Source: Caulobacteraceae bacterium (GTDB lineage Bacteria; Pseudomonadota; Alphaproteobacteria; Caulobacterales; Caulobacteraceae). Taken from it: a stretch of 64,000 nucleotides of DNA. Positions within the stretch are counted from its first letter, which is position 1; each line of letters starts with the position of its first letter. The notes beneath the pieces are model-generated. The model was given only the letters and a program-made list of their open reading frames with translations, had not been told where the DNA came from and made no database searches. Shown here piece by piece: positions 1-8,418 of this stretch. The translations under genes were made by a program, and so were the position numbers. Location: assembly GCA_947475875.1 (NCBI GenBank), contig CANJME010000002.1:124001-188000 (forward strand). The letters run 5' to 3'.

Positions 1-3
1 ACC

Positions 4-1371
4 ATGAAGACGGCATTCGCTCTGGTCCTGGCCCTCGTCCTGATTGGCCCGGCTGTAGCCCAGACAGCCTCAACGCCAGCCGCCATCCGCGATGCGGCGC
101 TGAACGACTCCACGGCCTGGGATGTCCTCGAGAGCCTCACCACCGAGGTCGGGCCCCGCTTGGCCGGCACGCCGGCGGCCGAACGGGCGCGGGACTGGGC
201 GGTCGCCAAATTGCGCGCGCTGGGCTTCTCCAACATCCGCGTCGAGCCCTTTCCCATCCAGTCCTGGGTGCGGGGCGCCGAAAGCGCCGAGGTCACCGGG
301 CCCTATCCGCAAAAGCTGACCATCCTGGGGCTGGGTCGGTCCGTGCCAACCCCGCCGGGCGGGATCGAGGCGCCGATCGTGGTCTTCTCGACCTACGCCG
401 AGATGCTTGCCCAGCCGGAAGGCGCCTTCACCGGCAAGATCGTGATCGTCAACCAGCCTATGAAGGCCAACGAATACGGCGCATTCGGCCCTAACCGCCG
501 GACCGGGGCTTCGGAAGCCTCACGGCGTGGCGCGGTGGGCTATATGACCCGCTCCCTGACGCCGGCCACCACCGACTTCGCCCACACCGGCGCTTCCAAT
601 CCCATCGCGGGCGTGACGCCGATCCCGGCCGCGGCCCTCTCGCCGCCCAGCGCTGACCTTCTCGCCCGCATGGCCGCGCGCGGCCAACCCGTGCGGGTGC
701 GGATGAAGCTGGACTCCGCGCCGGGCGGGTCGACCGCCTGGACTGTGTCCGGCGACCTTCCGGGGACCACGCGACCTGACGAGATCATCGTCATCGGCGG
801 GCATCTGGACAGCTGGGACGTCGGGGGCGCGGTCGATGACGGCGCCGGGATCGCGGTGACCACGGCGGCGGCGAAGCTGGCCTCGGCCGGAGGCCGCAAC
901 CAGCGGACCCTCCGCGTGGTCATGTGGGGGGCCGAGGAGATGGCTTTTGCCGGCTCGGCTTACCTGGCCGCCCACCAGGGCGAGCTCTCGAAATTCGTGC
1001 TGACCAGCGAGAGCGATACCGGGGCGGACGGCGCGCTCGCTGTGCGCCTGCCGGCGGGCGCTCTGAACGGGCCAGCCTTTGCCAATCTCGCCGGACTGCT
1101 GGAGCCGCTAAAGGTTGTCGTCGAACCGGCCGCAGCAACCGGCGCGGGCGATGATGTGAGCGCCATCATCGGGCAGGGCGTGCCGGCCTTTTCGTTCCGC
1201 CTCGACGGCAGCCGCTATTTCGACCTGCACCACTCGGCCGACGACACGCTCGACAAGGTGGACAAGGCCAAGATGAACCAGATGGTCGCCGCCTGGGCGG
1301 TGCTGCTCAACCTCGCCGCGAATTCCGACCAGAATTTCCGCCCGCCGCCCGCGCTGGCGCCGGCACGATGA
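4..1371 (+). CDS. Secreted M28 family metallopeptidase
   Basis: Predicted zinc aminopeptidase/carboxypeptidase of family M28 (glutamate carboxypeptidase Q-like), exported to the periplasm or outside. Residues 1-20 form a signal peptide ending in AVAQ. A PA-like insert (about 100-240) precedes the catalytic part. Likely di-zinc ligands are H267 and D278/D279 in [17 protein letters not shown]311/E312 in WGAEEMAF, D338 in ESDTG and H409/H410 in LHHSADDT, so the site looks complete. At 455 aa it has normal family length. The ATG lies three bases from the window edge, so its ribosome site cannot be seen. It ends 10 bp before ddl, in the place where murB sits in many alphaproteobacterial division clusters. 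The substrate is unknown. Confidence 0.9.
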   Translation: MKTAFALVLALVLIGPAVAQTASTPAAIRDAALNDSTAWDVLESLTTEVGPRLAGTPAAERARDWAVAKLRALGFSNIRVEPFPIQSWVRGAESAEVTGPYPQKLTILGLGRSVPTPPGGIEAPIVVFSTYAEMLAQPEGAFTGKIVIVNQPMKANEYGAFGPNRRTGASEASRRGAVGYMTRSLTPATTDFAHTGASNPIAGVTPIPAAALSPPSADLLARMAARGQPVRVRMKLDSAPGGSTAWTVSGDLPGTTRPDEIIVIGGHLDSWDVGGAVDDGAGIAVTTAAAKLASAGGRNQRTLRVVMWGAEEMAFAGSAYLAAHQGELSKFVLTSESDTGADGALAVRLPAGALNGPAFANLAGLLEPLKVVVEPAAATGAGDDVSAIIGQGVPAFSFRLDGSRYFDLHHSADDTLDKVDKAKMNQMVAAWAVLLNLAANSDQNFRPPPALAPAR

Positions 1372-1381
1372 GACTGATGGA

Positions 1382-2326
1382 ATGATCGACCTTTCGAAAC
1401 TTCACGTCGCGGTGCTGATGGGGGGCATCTCGTCCGAGCGCGAGATCAGTCTGATCTCGGGCGGCGCCTGCGCAGATGCGCTTGCACCCCAATGCGCCCG
1501 GTTGAGCCGCGTAGACGCCGGCCGCGATATCGCGCAGGTGCTGACCACGCTGAAACCCGACGTCTGCTTCAACGCCCTGCACGGCGAGTGGGGCGAGGAT
1601 GGGTGTGTGCAAGGCGTGCTGGAGACGCTCGGCATCCCTTACACCCACTCAGGCGTGCTCGCCTCTGCCATCGCCATGGACAAGGCCAAGGCCAAGGCGG
1701 TTCTGTCGGCTGCCGGTGTGAAGGTTCCGGGCGGGGGCCTGTTCAACAGGCATGAGGCCGCGCGCGATCACGTCATGGCGCCTCCCTATGTGGTCAAACC
1801 CAATTCCGAAGGCTCATCGGTCGGCGTTTTCCTGGTCTTCGAAGGCGCCAACAGCCCGCCGCAGGAACTGATCGCGCCGGGCTGGACCTATGGCGAAGAG
1901 GTGATGATCGAGCCCTACATCCGCGGGTTCGAACTCGCTGTGGCTGTGATGGACGGCAAGGCGCTGGCGGTCACCGAGATCGTCGCCCGCACGGGCTTCT
2001 ACGACTATGAGGCCAAATATTCGGACGGCGGATCCGAGCACATTGTGCCGGCGCGCATTCCCGACCCCGTGGCCGCCCGGGCCATGGCCATGGCCGAGCT
2101 TGCCCACGCCGCGCTGGGCTGCCGCGGCGTGACCCGAAGCGACCTTCGTTATGACGACATTAACGACAATCTGGTTCTTCTTGAGGTCAATACACAGCCC
2201 GGAATGACTCCCGTTTCGCTTGCCCCTGAACAGGCGGCGTTCAAGGGGGTCAGTTTCAACGCGCTGGTGCGGTGGATGGTCGAGGACGCTTATGGTTGCT
2301 CTGGTGCGGGGAAGGGGAAATCGTAA
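1382..2326 (+). CDS. ddl: D-alanine--D-alanine ligase
   Basis: Joins two D-alanines with ATP in the cytoplasm to make the D-Ala-D-Ala end of the peptidoglycan precursor. The 314 aa ATP-grasp protein has the N-terminal glycine-rich start ([15 protein letters not shown]), [12 protein letters not shown], the [11 protein letters not shown] loop, the [11 protein letters not shown] strand and the metal-binding end [12 protein letters not shown]. The ATG is supported by the MGG(I/R)S motif near residue 12 typical of Ddl. Its 3' end overlaps ftsQ by 35 bp, the usual ddl-ftsQ order of the dcw cluster. A CtrA-like site sits inside the gene at 2149-2163. Confidence 0.96.
   Translation: MIDLSKLHVAVLMGGISSEREISLISGGACADALAPQCARLSRVDAGRDIAQVLTTLKPDVCFNALHGEWGEDGCVQGVLETLGIPYTHSGVLASAIAMDKAKAKAVLSAAGVKVPGGGLFNRHEAARDHVMAPPYVVKPNSEGSSVGVFLVFEGANSPPQELIAPGWTYGEEVMIEPYIRGFELAVAVMDGKALAVTEIVARTGFYDYEAKYSDGGSEHIVPARIPDPVAARAMAMAELAHAALGCRGVTRSDLRYDDINDNLVLLEVNTQPGMTPVSLAPEQAAFKGVSFNALVRWMVEDAYGCSGAGKGKS
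2149..2163. promoter_or_regulatory. Near-consensus CtrA site upstream of ftsQ
   Basis: TTAT-N7-TTAA, one mismatch from the CtrA consensus TTAA-N7-TTAA, inside the 3' end of ddl and 129 bp before the ftsQ start. In Caulobacter crescentus the ftsQA promoter is known to be CtrA-dependent, which makes the position meaningful. The site lies in coding sequence and could be chance. Confidence 0.35.
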
Positions 2327-3191
2327 CACGCGATCCCGCGCGCCTGCACCTGTCATCTCCGCCAAACCCAAGCCCAAATCCGCCGCCCGCGGCACGAAAC
2401 TGAAAGGCGCCGGCCGGGCCGGTCTGCCGCCCCGCATCGCCCTGATCGCCGCCTCCGGCGCCGTGGCGCTTTGCGCCGGCCTGATCCTTTTCACCGGCGA
2501 TCGTCTCAGCCTCGTCCAAACCGGCGCCGGGCGCAGCTTCTATGCGGCGCTGGGCGCCATGGGCTTCGAAATGACCTCGCTACAGGTCGCCGGCGCCTCG
2601 CCCTTCGCCACTGATGACATCGTCGCCGCCACGGGCATGAAGAAGCATGATCCGATCCTTGGCGTCGATCTGGCCGCGGTGCGGGGCCGAGTGCTGCAGG
2701 TCGGCTGGGTGGACAGCGCCACCGTCACCCGCAACCTGCCCAACACCCTGGTCATCCGCGTTGTCGAGCGTACACCCGTCGCCGTCTGGCAGACAGGCGG
2801 CCGCGTCGGCGTGATCGACGCCCATGGCCGCGTGATCCGTGAAGCCGATCCGGCCGAGTTTTCGCAGCTGCCGCTGGTCGTCGGCGCCGGAGCCAACGCC
2901 AGCGACGGATCGGTCTTCGCGCTCATTCGTGCGCGGCCCCGGCTGGCCGAGCGGCTGGAAGCCCTGGTCCGCGTCGATGAGCGGCGCTGGGATATCCGCC
3001 TGAAGAGCGGCGCCATTATCCAGCTGCCCGCCACCAATGAGGCCGGCGCCATGATCACCCTTGATCAACTGGACCAGGGGCAGGGCGTTCTCGACCTTGC
3101 GCTCGGCCGCATTGATCTGCGCTCTCCGGGCATGGTCGTGGTTCGTCAGCGCGACGCGGCCGATCCCGCCTCAACGCCGGGGAGCGCCTGA
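2292..3191 (+). CDS. ftsQ: Cell division protein FtsQ
   Basis: Bitopic inner-membrane divisome protein that links FtsB/FtsL with the early ring. The 299 aa product has a basic proline-rich cytoplasmic tail (1-40), one transmembrane helix (about 45-65), a POTRA domain (about 80-150) and the beta domain ([26 protein letters not shown]). I chose the ATG at 2292, inside ddl, because it gives the basic tail expected for alphaproteobacterial FtsQ; an ATG 72 bp upstream would add an untypical Arg/Trp-rich stretch read from ddl. ftsA follows after 3 bp, so the pair should be co-transcribed. Confidence 0.92.
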   Translation: MVALVRGRGNRNTRSRAPAPVISAKPKPKSAARGTKLKGAGRAGLPPRIALIAASGAVALCAGLILFTGDRLSLVQTGAGRSFYAALGAMGFEMTSLQVAGASPFATDDIVAATGMKKHDPILGVDLAAVRGRVLQVGWVDSATVTRNLPNTLVIRVVERTPVAVWQTGGRVGVIDAHGRVIREADPAEFSQLPLVVGAGANASDGSVFALIRARPRLAERLEALVRVDERRWDIRLKSGAIIQLPATNEAGAMITLDQLDQGQGVLDLALGRIDLRSPGMVVVRQRDAADPASTPGSA

Positions 3192-3194
3192 GCC

Positions 3195-4544
3195 ATGTCG
3201 CTGACCCTGGATCTGATGGGCAAGAGCAAGAGCCGCGATGACGGGCCCCGCGCCGGTCTGAAGGCCGCGCTGAGCCGCCAGCCGGTGGTCGCCGCCGTCG
3301 ATCTGGGAGCGCACAAGGTCGCCTGCTTTGTCATGAAGGCCAGCGGCGTCGACGCCGAGGCCCGCACCCTGACCGCCGCCGGCGTCGGCTATGTGGCGTC
3401 GCGAGGGGTGAAGGGCGGGGCCATCGTTAGCGCCGAAGAGGCCGCCGACGCTATCGCCATGGCGGTTGAACGGGCCGAAACCATCGCCGGGGAGCGGGTC
3501 GAGGGGGTGACGATCGCCACCTCGGGTGGCAAGCTGGCCAGTCTGCGGGTCAAGGCGCGCGTTGGACTGGGTCCCCGGCCGATTTCCGATCAGGACCTGA
3601 TGCGCGCCAATGCGGCGGCGCTGGCTCAGACCAAGCACGTCGACCGCCGGGCGATTCACCTGCTGCCGATCTCATGGTCGGTGGACGACCAGGGCAAGGT
3701 TCGCGATCCGCGCGGCATGGTCGGCCGGAGCCTGGGCCTTGAGCTGCTGGTCGTGACGATCAGTGAGAACGCCTTCCAGACCCTTATCCATTGCGTCGAG
3801 CGCGCCCACCTCGATTTCGAAGGCGTGGTCGCTGCGCCTTACGTTTCCGCCCTGGCCGCGCTGGAAGACGATGAGCGCGAGCTCGGCTGCATCTGCATCG
3901 ACATGGGCGGCGGCTCGACCTCTGTCGCCGTCTTCCAGCAAGGCGCCCTGGTGCATATCGACAGCCTCCCGGTTGGCGGCAGTCACGTCACTGCCGATAT
4001 CGCGCGGGGCATTTCAACTACAACGACCGGCGCCGAGCGCATCAAGACCCTGCACGGCTCGGCCATCGCCTCGGCCAATGAGGACCGCGAGATGATCGAG
4101 GCTCCGCCCCGGGGTGATGATCCCGGCGCCGGTCCTGTGGTCGCGCCGCGCAGCCTGCTCAAAGGCATTATCGCGCCCCGGGTCGAGGAGACTCTGGAAC
4201 TCCTCCGCGACCGCCTGAAGGCTTCTGGCGCGCCCATCGATCCTGACGCGGGTATCGTACTGATCGGCGGCGCAAGCCAGCTGGCCGGCATCCGTGAGGT
4301 CGCCGTGCGGGTGTTCGACCGCCCGGTGCGTCTGGGCCGGCCCATGCGGGCGCCGCACCTTGCCGACGCCGCCTCCGGTCCGGCGTTTTGCGCGGCGGCG
4401 GGCGCTCTGCAGCGCGCCGCCTTCGGCCCGCGGGAGATCGCCACGTCGCGGTCATTGGCGGGTCTCAAGCCCCTGCCAGGGTCGGGCGATGGGCAATCAC
4501 CCGTCTTCATCCGCATCCGCGACTGGTTGCGCGAGAACCTCTAG
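3195..4544 (+). CDS. ftsA: Cell division protein FtsA
   Basis: Actin-fold ATPase that tethers FtsZ to the membrane. The 449 aa protein has the phosphate-1 loop (VAAVDLGAHKVACFV), the 1C/SHS2 subdomain (about 105-180), the phosphate-2 loop (CICIDMGGGSTSVAVF), the adenosine motif (IVLIGGASQLAGI) and a C-terminal amphipathic membrane helix (FIRIRDWLRENL). A linker of about 25 residues (AIASANEDREMIEAPPRGDD) lies around 290-315. Normally ftsZ comes next; here an arsC-like gene follows, so the division cluster is broken. Confidence 0.95.
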   Translation: MSLTLDLMGKSKSRDDGPRAGLKAALSRQPVVAAVDLGAHKVACFVMKASGVDAEARTLTAAGVGYVASRGVKGGAIVSAEEAADAIAMAVERAETIAGERVEGVTIATSGGKLASLRVKARVGLGPRPISDQDLMRANAAALAQTKHVDRRAIHLLPISWSVDDQGKVRDPRGMVGRSLGLELLVVTISENAFQTLIHCVERAHLDFEGVVAAPYVSALAALEDDERELGCICIDMGGGSTSVAVFQQGALVHIDSLPVGGSHVTADIARGISTTTTGAERIKTLHGSAIASANEDREMIEAPPRGDDPGAGPVVAPRSLLKGIIAPRVEETLELLRDRLKASGAPIDPDAGIVLIGGASQLAGIREVAVRVFDRPVRLGRPMRAPHLADAASGPAFCAAAGALQRAAFGPREIATSRSLAGLKPLPGSGDGQSPVFIRIRDWLRENL

Positions 4545-4606
4545 ATCGCGACGGCGCTGCAAACTGGCGCCTTAACCTCGCCCGAAAAATTCGGCATGAG
4601 CGCGTC

Positions 4607-5023
4607 ATGGCCAAGTCTGACGTCACGATTTTTCACAACCCGAACTGCGGGACCTCACGGAATACCCTGGCGCTGATCCGTGAGGCGGGTGTCGAACCCC
4701 ATGTTGTCGAGTACATCCGGGCGGGCTGGACCAGGCCACAACTGACCGAATTGTTTCAGAAAATGGGCGCTCGGCCGCGTGAAGCCCTGCGGGTCGCCGG
4801 GACCAGCGCCGAGGAGAAAGGACTGACCGATCCGTCCGTCTCCGATGCCGCCCTGATCGCTGCCATGGTGGCCGACCCGATCCTCGTCAACCGGCCGATC
4901 GTGGTAACGGAACGGGGCGCGTCGCTATGCCGCCCTGTGGATAAGGTCGTACCGCTGCTATCTGATGAGGCTCAGGCCAACTTAAGGGCCAAGGGCCTTC
5001 CGGCGCCTCAAAATCAAGCTTGA
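4607..5023 (+). CDS. arsC: ArsC-family arsenate reductase (glutaredoxin type)
   Basis: A 138 aa thioredoxin-fold protein of the ArsC/Spx family. It has the catalytic loop HNPNCGTSRNTL (active Cys near residue 14) and the second signature NRPIVVTERGASLCRP that binds the oxyanion. It would reduce arsenate to arsenite with glutathione/glutaredoxin, or be an uncharacterised ArsC-like reductase, since no arsR or efflux gene is nearby. The ATG at 4607 gives the standard N terminus; no strong ribosome site precedes it. It lies 62 bp after ftsA where ftsZ would be expected. A DnaA-box sequence lies inside it at 4936-4944. Confidence 0.85.
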   Translation: MAKSDVTIFHNPNCGTSRNTLALIREAGVEPHVVEYIRAGWTRPQLTELFQKMGARPREALRVAGTSAEEKGLTDPSVSDAALIAAMVADPILVNRPIVVTERGASLCRPVDKVVPLLSDEAQANLRAKGLPAPQNQA

Positions 5024-5029
5024 CCGGCT

Positions 5030-5038
5030 GTGGATAAG
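5030..5038 (-). promoter_or_regulatory. DnaA box upstream of M23 gene
   Basis: Perfect 9-mer TTATCCACA on the minus strand. An identical 9-mer in the same orientation lies 94 bp upstream at 4936-4944 inside arsC. DnaA is a known transcription factor for division genes such as ftsZ in Caulobacter. The second box is within coding sequence, so only the intergenic one is a promoter candidate. Confidence 0.5.
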
Positions 5039-5054
5039 TTCAAATTGACGAAAA

Positions 5055-5069
5055 TTAACTTGCACTTAA
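5055..5069. promoter_or_regulatory. Perfect CtrA box upstream of M23 gene
   Basis: TTAA-CTTGCAC-TTAA matches the full TTAA-N7-TTAA consensus. It lies 110 bp before the M23 start, 16 bp after the DnaA box, and just after a TTGACG that could be a -35 element. A GACTC site (CcrM target GANTC) follows at 5112-5116. Together these resemble a cell-cycle controlled Caulobacter promoter. Confidence 0.6.
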
Positions 5070-5178
5070 GGGTCTTGGCCGGTCATGGTTCGCGAAACGG
5101 CCAGGGACCGCGACTCACGGGTTCAATAGGCCAGGTTGCAGGCGTACGCGTCTTCGAGAACGGGGGAACCCGGGGTAC

Positions 5179-6603
5179 ATGATGCAAGAGTTCGATCCAC
5201 GCCGGCCTACATTCCGCATTGCGCCCCGTGCGCTGATGGTGCTGGCGGGTTGCTGCGTTCTGGCGCTGGGCTTTCGTCTGCAGTCGGCCGAGGCGAGCCT
5301 GCCCGGCCCAGGTGCGCGAGCGGCTGACGCGGCGCGGGCAATGACCCTGCAGACCCGCGCCTTCGCCGAATCTGAAACCCAGCCCGGCATGGCCCATCCC
5401 GGCGCGGTCGATGTTGAGATCCTGCCCGGCGAAACCATCCTGGCGGCGGTCCGCCGCCTGGCGGTTGATCCCAAGGACGCCGAAGAGGCCGTAAGCCTGC
5501 TTGGCCAAACGTTCGACACCGACAAAATCCGCACCGGCACACATTTCCAGGCAGCGATCGCCGATCCGGTGGAGGCCGGCGGCTACCCCCGGCTGATCGG
5601 GATTTCGTTGCGTACGGGACCTGCTACCCAGGCGGTGATCTCCCGCAGCTACGACGGCGTTCTGCGCCTGCGCCAGCTGACCGAGCAGATCAGCGAGGAA
5701 ACCACCATTATCCAGGGCGACATCGAAGGTTCGCTTTCGGAAGCCGCCGGTTCGATGGGCGCCACCTCGGCGATTATCCACCAGGCCTCGCGACTGTTCG
5801 CCCACAAGGTCGACTTCGGGCGTGACATCCAGGAAGGCGATACCTTCAAGCTCGTCTTCACGCGGCGGGTCACCCAGAGCGGCCGGACCGTCGAAGGGCT
5901 GAACCTGCTCTACGCCGAACTGGACTCAAAGGCGGCGGGAGCCCAACCCTTGCGGTTCTACCGGTTCCAGGCGCCGGGCGACAAACAGGCCGACTACTAT
6001 GACGAGGCGGGCAAGAGCACCCGCGGCTTCCTGCTGCAGACGCCGGTGGGCTTTGCGCGCGTGACGTCCGGGTTCGGCAGCCGTATGCACCCGGTGCTCG
6101 GCTATACCAAACAGCACACCGGCATCGATTTCGCCGGTTCCACCGGCACGCCGATCTACGCCTCGGGCGACGGCGCCATCAAGGAGATGGGCTGGAAGGG
6201 TGGTTACGGCAACTGGATCGACATCAGCCACGGGAATGGCTGGGATACCGGCTATGCGCACATGTCGCGCTTTGCCCCCGGCATCCGGCGCGGCGTTCAT
6301 GTCACCCAGGGCCAGCTGATCGGTTATGTTGGCTCGACCGGTCAGGTCACCGGACCGCACCTTCACTACGAAGTCATGCACAACGGCGCCAAGCTTAATC
6401 CGCGCAGCACCGCGGTGCCGGCGGGCGGGCATGAGTTGACCGGCGCGAAACTGGCGGCCTTCAGGAACCAGGAAGGCTCGATGGACACCCTGCTTACCCA
6501 GGCCGATCAGCCGGGCGCCACCAGGCTCGCCAGTGGCGTCACCGCGCCGCCGAAGACGACGGTCGTGGTGCTCAATCCGTCCGGCGGAACCCTGCGGAAC
6601 TAG
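5179..6603 (+). CDS. M23 family peptidoglycan endopeptidase, membrane-anchored
   Basis: Predicted zinc endopeptidase (LytM/M23) acting on periplasmic peptidoglycan. The 474 aa product has one N-terminal membrane helix or uncleaved signal (about 15-38), an OapA/LysM-like region (about 75-125), a beta-rich middle domain, and an M23 domain (about 300-405) with H313 and D317 in HTGID and H394/H396 in HLHYE, so all zinc ligands are present. The C-terminal 70 residues are low in complexity. The ATG at 5179 follows GGGG-rich sequence; a second in-frame ATG follows directly. Its promoter region holds CtrA, DnaA and GANTC sites, which points to a role timed with division. It ends by a 4-bp stop overlap with the opposing esterase gene. 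Confidence 0.9.
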   Translation: MMQEFDPRRPTFRIAPRALMVLAGCCVLALGFRLQSAEASLPGPGARAADAARAMTLQTRAFAESETQPGMAHPGAVDVEILPGETILAAVRRLAVDPKDAEEAVSLLGQTFDTDKIRTGTHFQAAIADPVEAGGYPRLIGISLRTGPATQAVISRSYDGVLRLRQLTEQISEETTIIQGDIEGSLSEAAGSMGATSAIIHQASRLFAHKVDFGRDIQEGDTFKLVFTRRVTQSGRTVEGLNLLYAELDSKAAGAQPLRFYRFQAPGDKQADYYDEAGKSTRGFLLQTPVGFARVTSGFGSRMHPVLGYTKQHTGIDFAGSTGTPIYASGDGAIKEMGWKGGYGNWIDISHGNGWDTGYAHMSRFAPGIRRGVHVTQGQLIGYVGSTGQVTGPHLHYEVMHNGAKLNPRSTAVPAGGHELTGAKLAAFRNQEGSMDTLLTQADQPGATRLASGVTAPPKTTVVVLNPSGGTLRN

Positions 6604-8297
6604 CCCCCGCGACCGCCGCGGCCCCCGGCCGGGGCGCCAGCGCCGCCGCCTCCGCGACCAGCTCCGCCACGGCCGCCAGCCGCTGCAGGCGCGCCTTGCG
6701 GAGCGCCAGCGCCGGCAACCGCCGCGCCGGCCGCCGTCACTTGCTGGCCGTTGGCCAGGATCCAGTCCAGACGGGAGTTCAGGAACCCGGCAGTGGGCTT
6801 GGGCCCGCTCGACGAGAACTCCATCACCACCTCGCTCGGAGGCGCGTACTTCGACCACGGCGGGCCGCCGGCCGAGCCCGGATCGCCGTATTTGGCAAAC
6901 CCGCTCCAGTAGGAAACCATCGAATTGCTGGTCGCAAAGTCCTCGGGGAAGTTGGTCTGGCCCGGCCGGGCGAACGCATAGCCTACCTCGCCGCCGTGTC
7001 CGACACCCATCGCTGTCGTCCGTGTCGCCCGGGGAAGGTAGGAGAAGAAATAGCGATAGGTGGTCTGGCCGTTCTTGACGTGGAAGCGCGCCAGCGCCCG
7101 GTCGGGCTCGGTGATGTTCTGGTCGGTTATCATCCCGTGCAGGATGCGGTCGGCATTGCGCTCGCCGGTGGGGTCATAGGCCGCCAGGGCCTGGTCACGG
7201 TTCTGGGTAATGCGCGAGAGGCGCACGTCCAGCGGCGTCTGACCCGCGCGGATGAAGAAACTGGCCTCGTCCGAGGTGCCCCCGACGACCCAGGGAATCT
7301 TCATCTCGTCGCCTTTTTCAAAGGCGGCGTCGGCGTTCTGTTTAACCAGCACGCCGTCGTTGATCGGCCCCGCGCTGGCGCCCGCCTGCAAGTCGGCGAA
7401 GGGCATGGCGCGCATCTTGGCCAGAGTTTCGGCGCTATCGCCGGTGATGTTCTTGCCGTCGAAGAAGGTCTTGCCCTGCGCTTCCGAGCCCGCCAGGGGG
7501 CGTGCGGCCAGATGGCCGAAGCTCGACTGCGAGATGGCCTTGTGGAACAGGCCGCGCGTGGGCGCGACCGTCATCAGATAATTCACTGAAATACCGCCGG
7601 CCGACTCGCCGAAGACGGTGACGTTGTTCTTGTCGCCGCCGAAGGTGGCGATATTGGCCTGCACCCAGCGCAGAGCCGCGATATCGTCCAAAAGGCCATA
7701 GTTGGCCAGGGCCTCGCCCTTGGGGTTGTTCTTGGTGATGGCAGGGTGAGCAAACCAACCGGCCCGGCCCAGACGGTAGTTGATCGAGACGAAGACAACG
7801 CCGCGCTTGGCGTAGGGTGTGCCGTCATAAAGCGAGCCGGCGCCGCTGGTGAACGAGCCGCCATAAATCCAGACCATGACCGGCAGCTTGGCGCCGGGCT
7901 TTGCGTCGGCAGGGCGATAGACATTCAGATAGAGGCAGTCGTCGACTCCGCCATTAACGGCGCATGAGCCACCGTATTTCGAGCCGTCGCGTACCCCGCT
8001 CCAGGCCTTGACCGGCTGCGGCGCGCGCCAGCGCAGCTCGCCGACCGGGGGCGCGGCGAAGGGGATGCCGCGGTAGACCGCCACGTCCTTCTCGGCGTTG
8101 AAATAGGCGCCTTCGATCTGGCCGCCGGTCACGTGCACGACGGGCGCCTTGCCGGTCGGTGGGGCTGGGGGTTGCTGCTGTCCTCCGCGCGCGGGCGCGG
8201 CTTGCTGCTGCTGGCCCCAGCCTTGAGCGCCACAGGCCAGCACGCCCAGAGTGAAGGCCGCCGTGGTCACGGCGTTGAAAAGGGTTCTCTTGGTCAT
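6600..8297 (-). CDS. Secreted type-B carboxylesterase with RGG-rich tail
   Basis: Alpha/beta-hydrolase of the carboxylesterase B (COesterase) family, 565 aa, exported by a signal peptide (1-28). A Gln/Pro/Ala linker (29-50) leads to the catalytic domain: nucleophile S232 in FGESAGG, acidic residue in GTSDEASFF and histidine in GVGHGGEVG. The last 40 residues are an Ala/Gly/Arg tail ending GGRGGRGG. The ATG has a clear GGGAGG site. It is paralogous to the next upstream gene on the same strand, separated by 121 bp, so this is a tandem duplication. Substrate unknown; lipids, xenobiotic or plant esters are possible. Its stop overlaps the M23 stop at CTAG. Confidence 0.9.
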   Translation of the reverse strand: MTKRTLFNAVTTAAFTLGVLACGAQGWGQQQQAAPARGGQQQPPAPPTGKAPVVHVTGGQIEGAYFNAEKDVAVYRGIPFAAPPVGELRWRAPQPVKAWSGVRDGSKYGGSCAVNGGVDDCLYLNVYRPADAKPGAKLPVMVWIYGGSFTSGAGSLYDGTPYAKRGVVFVSINYRLGRAGWFAHPAITKNNPKGEALANYGLLDDIAALRWVQANIATFGGDKNNVTVFGESAGGISVNYLMTVAPTRGLFHKAISQSSFGHLAARPLAGSEAQGKTFFDGKNITGDSAETLAKMRAMPFADLQAGASAGPINDGVLVKQNADAAFEKGDEMKIPWVVGGTSDEASFFIRAGQTPLDVRLSRITQNRDQALAAYDPTGERNADRILHGMITDQNITEPDRALARFHVKNGQTTYRYFFSYLPRATRTTAMGVGHGGEVGYAFARPGQTNFPEDFATSNSMVSYWSGFAKYGDPGSAGGPPWSKYAPPSEVVMEFSSSGPKPTAGFLNSRLDWILANGQQVTAAGAAVAGAGAPQGAPAAAGGRGGAGRGGGGAGAPAGGRGGRGG

Positions 8298-8418
8298 GGT
8301 TCGTCCTCCCAGCCGCTGTTTGCCCCAGCGTTAGGGATGACTTTCGACCCGGAAGGGCCGGAATGTAAAGTGGGCGAATACCCGGCCGGCGATCCTGCCG
8401 GCCGGGTGTTGCTCAGGA

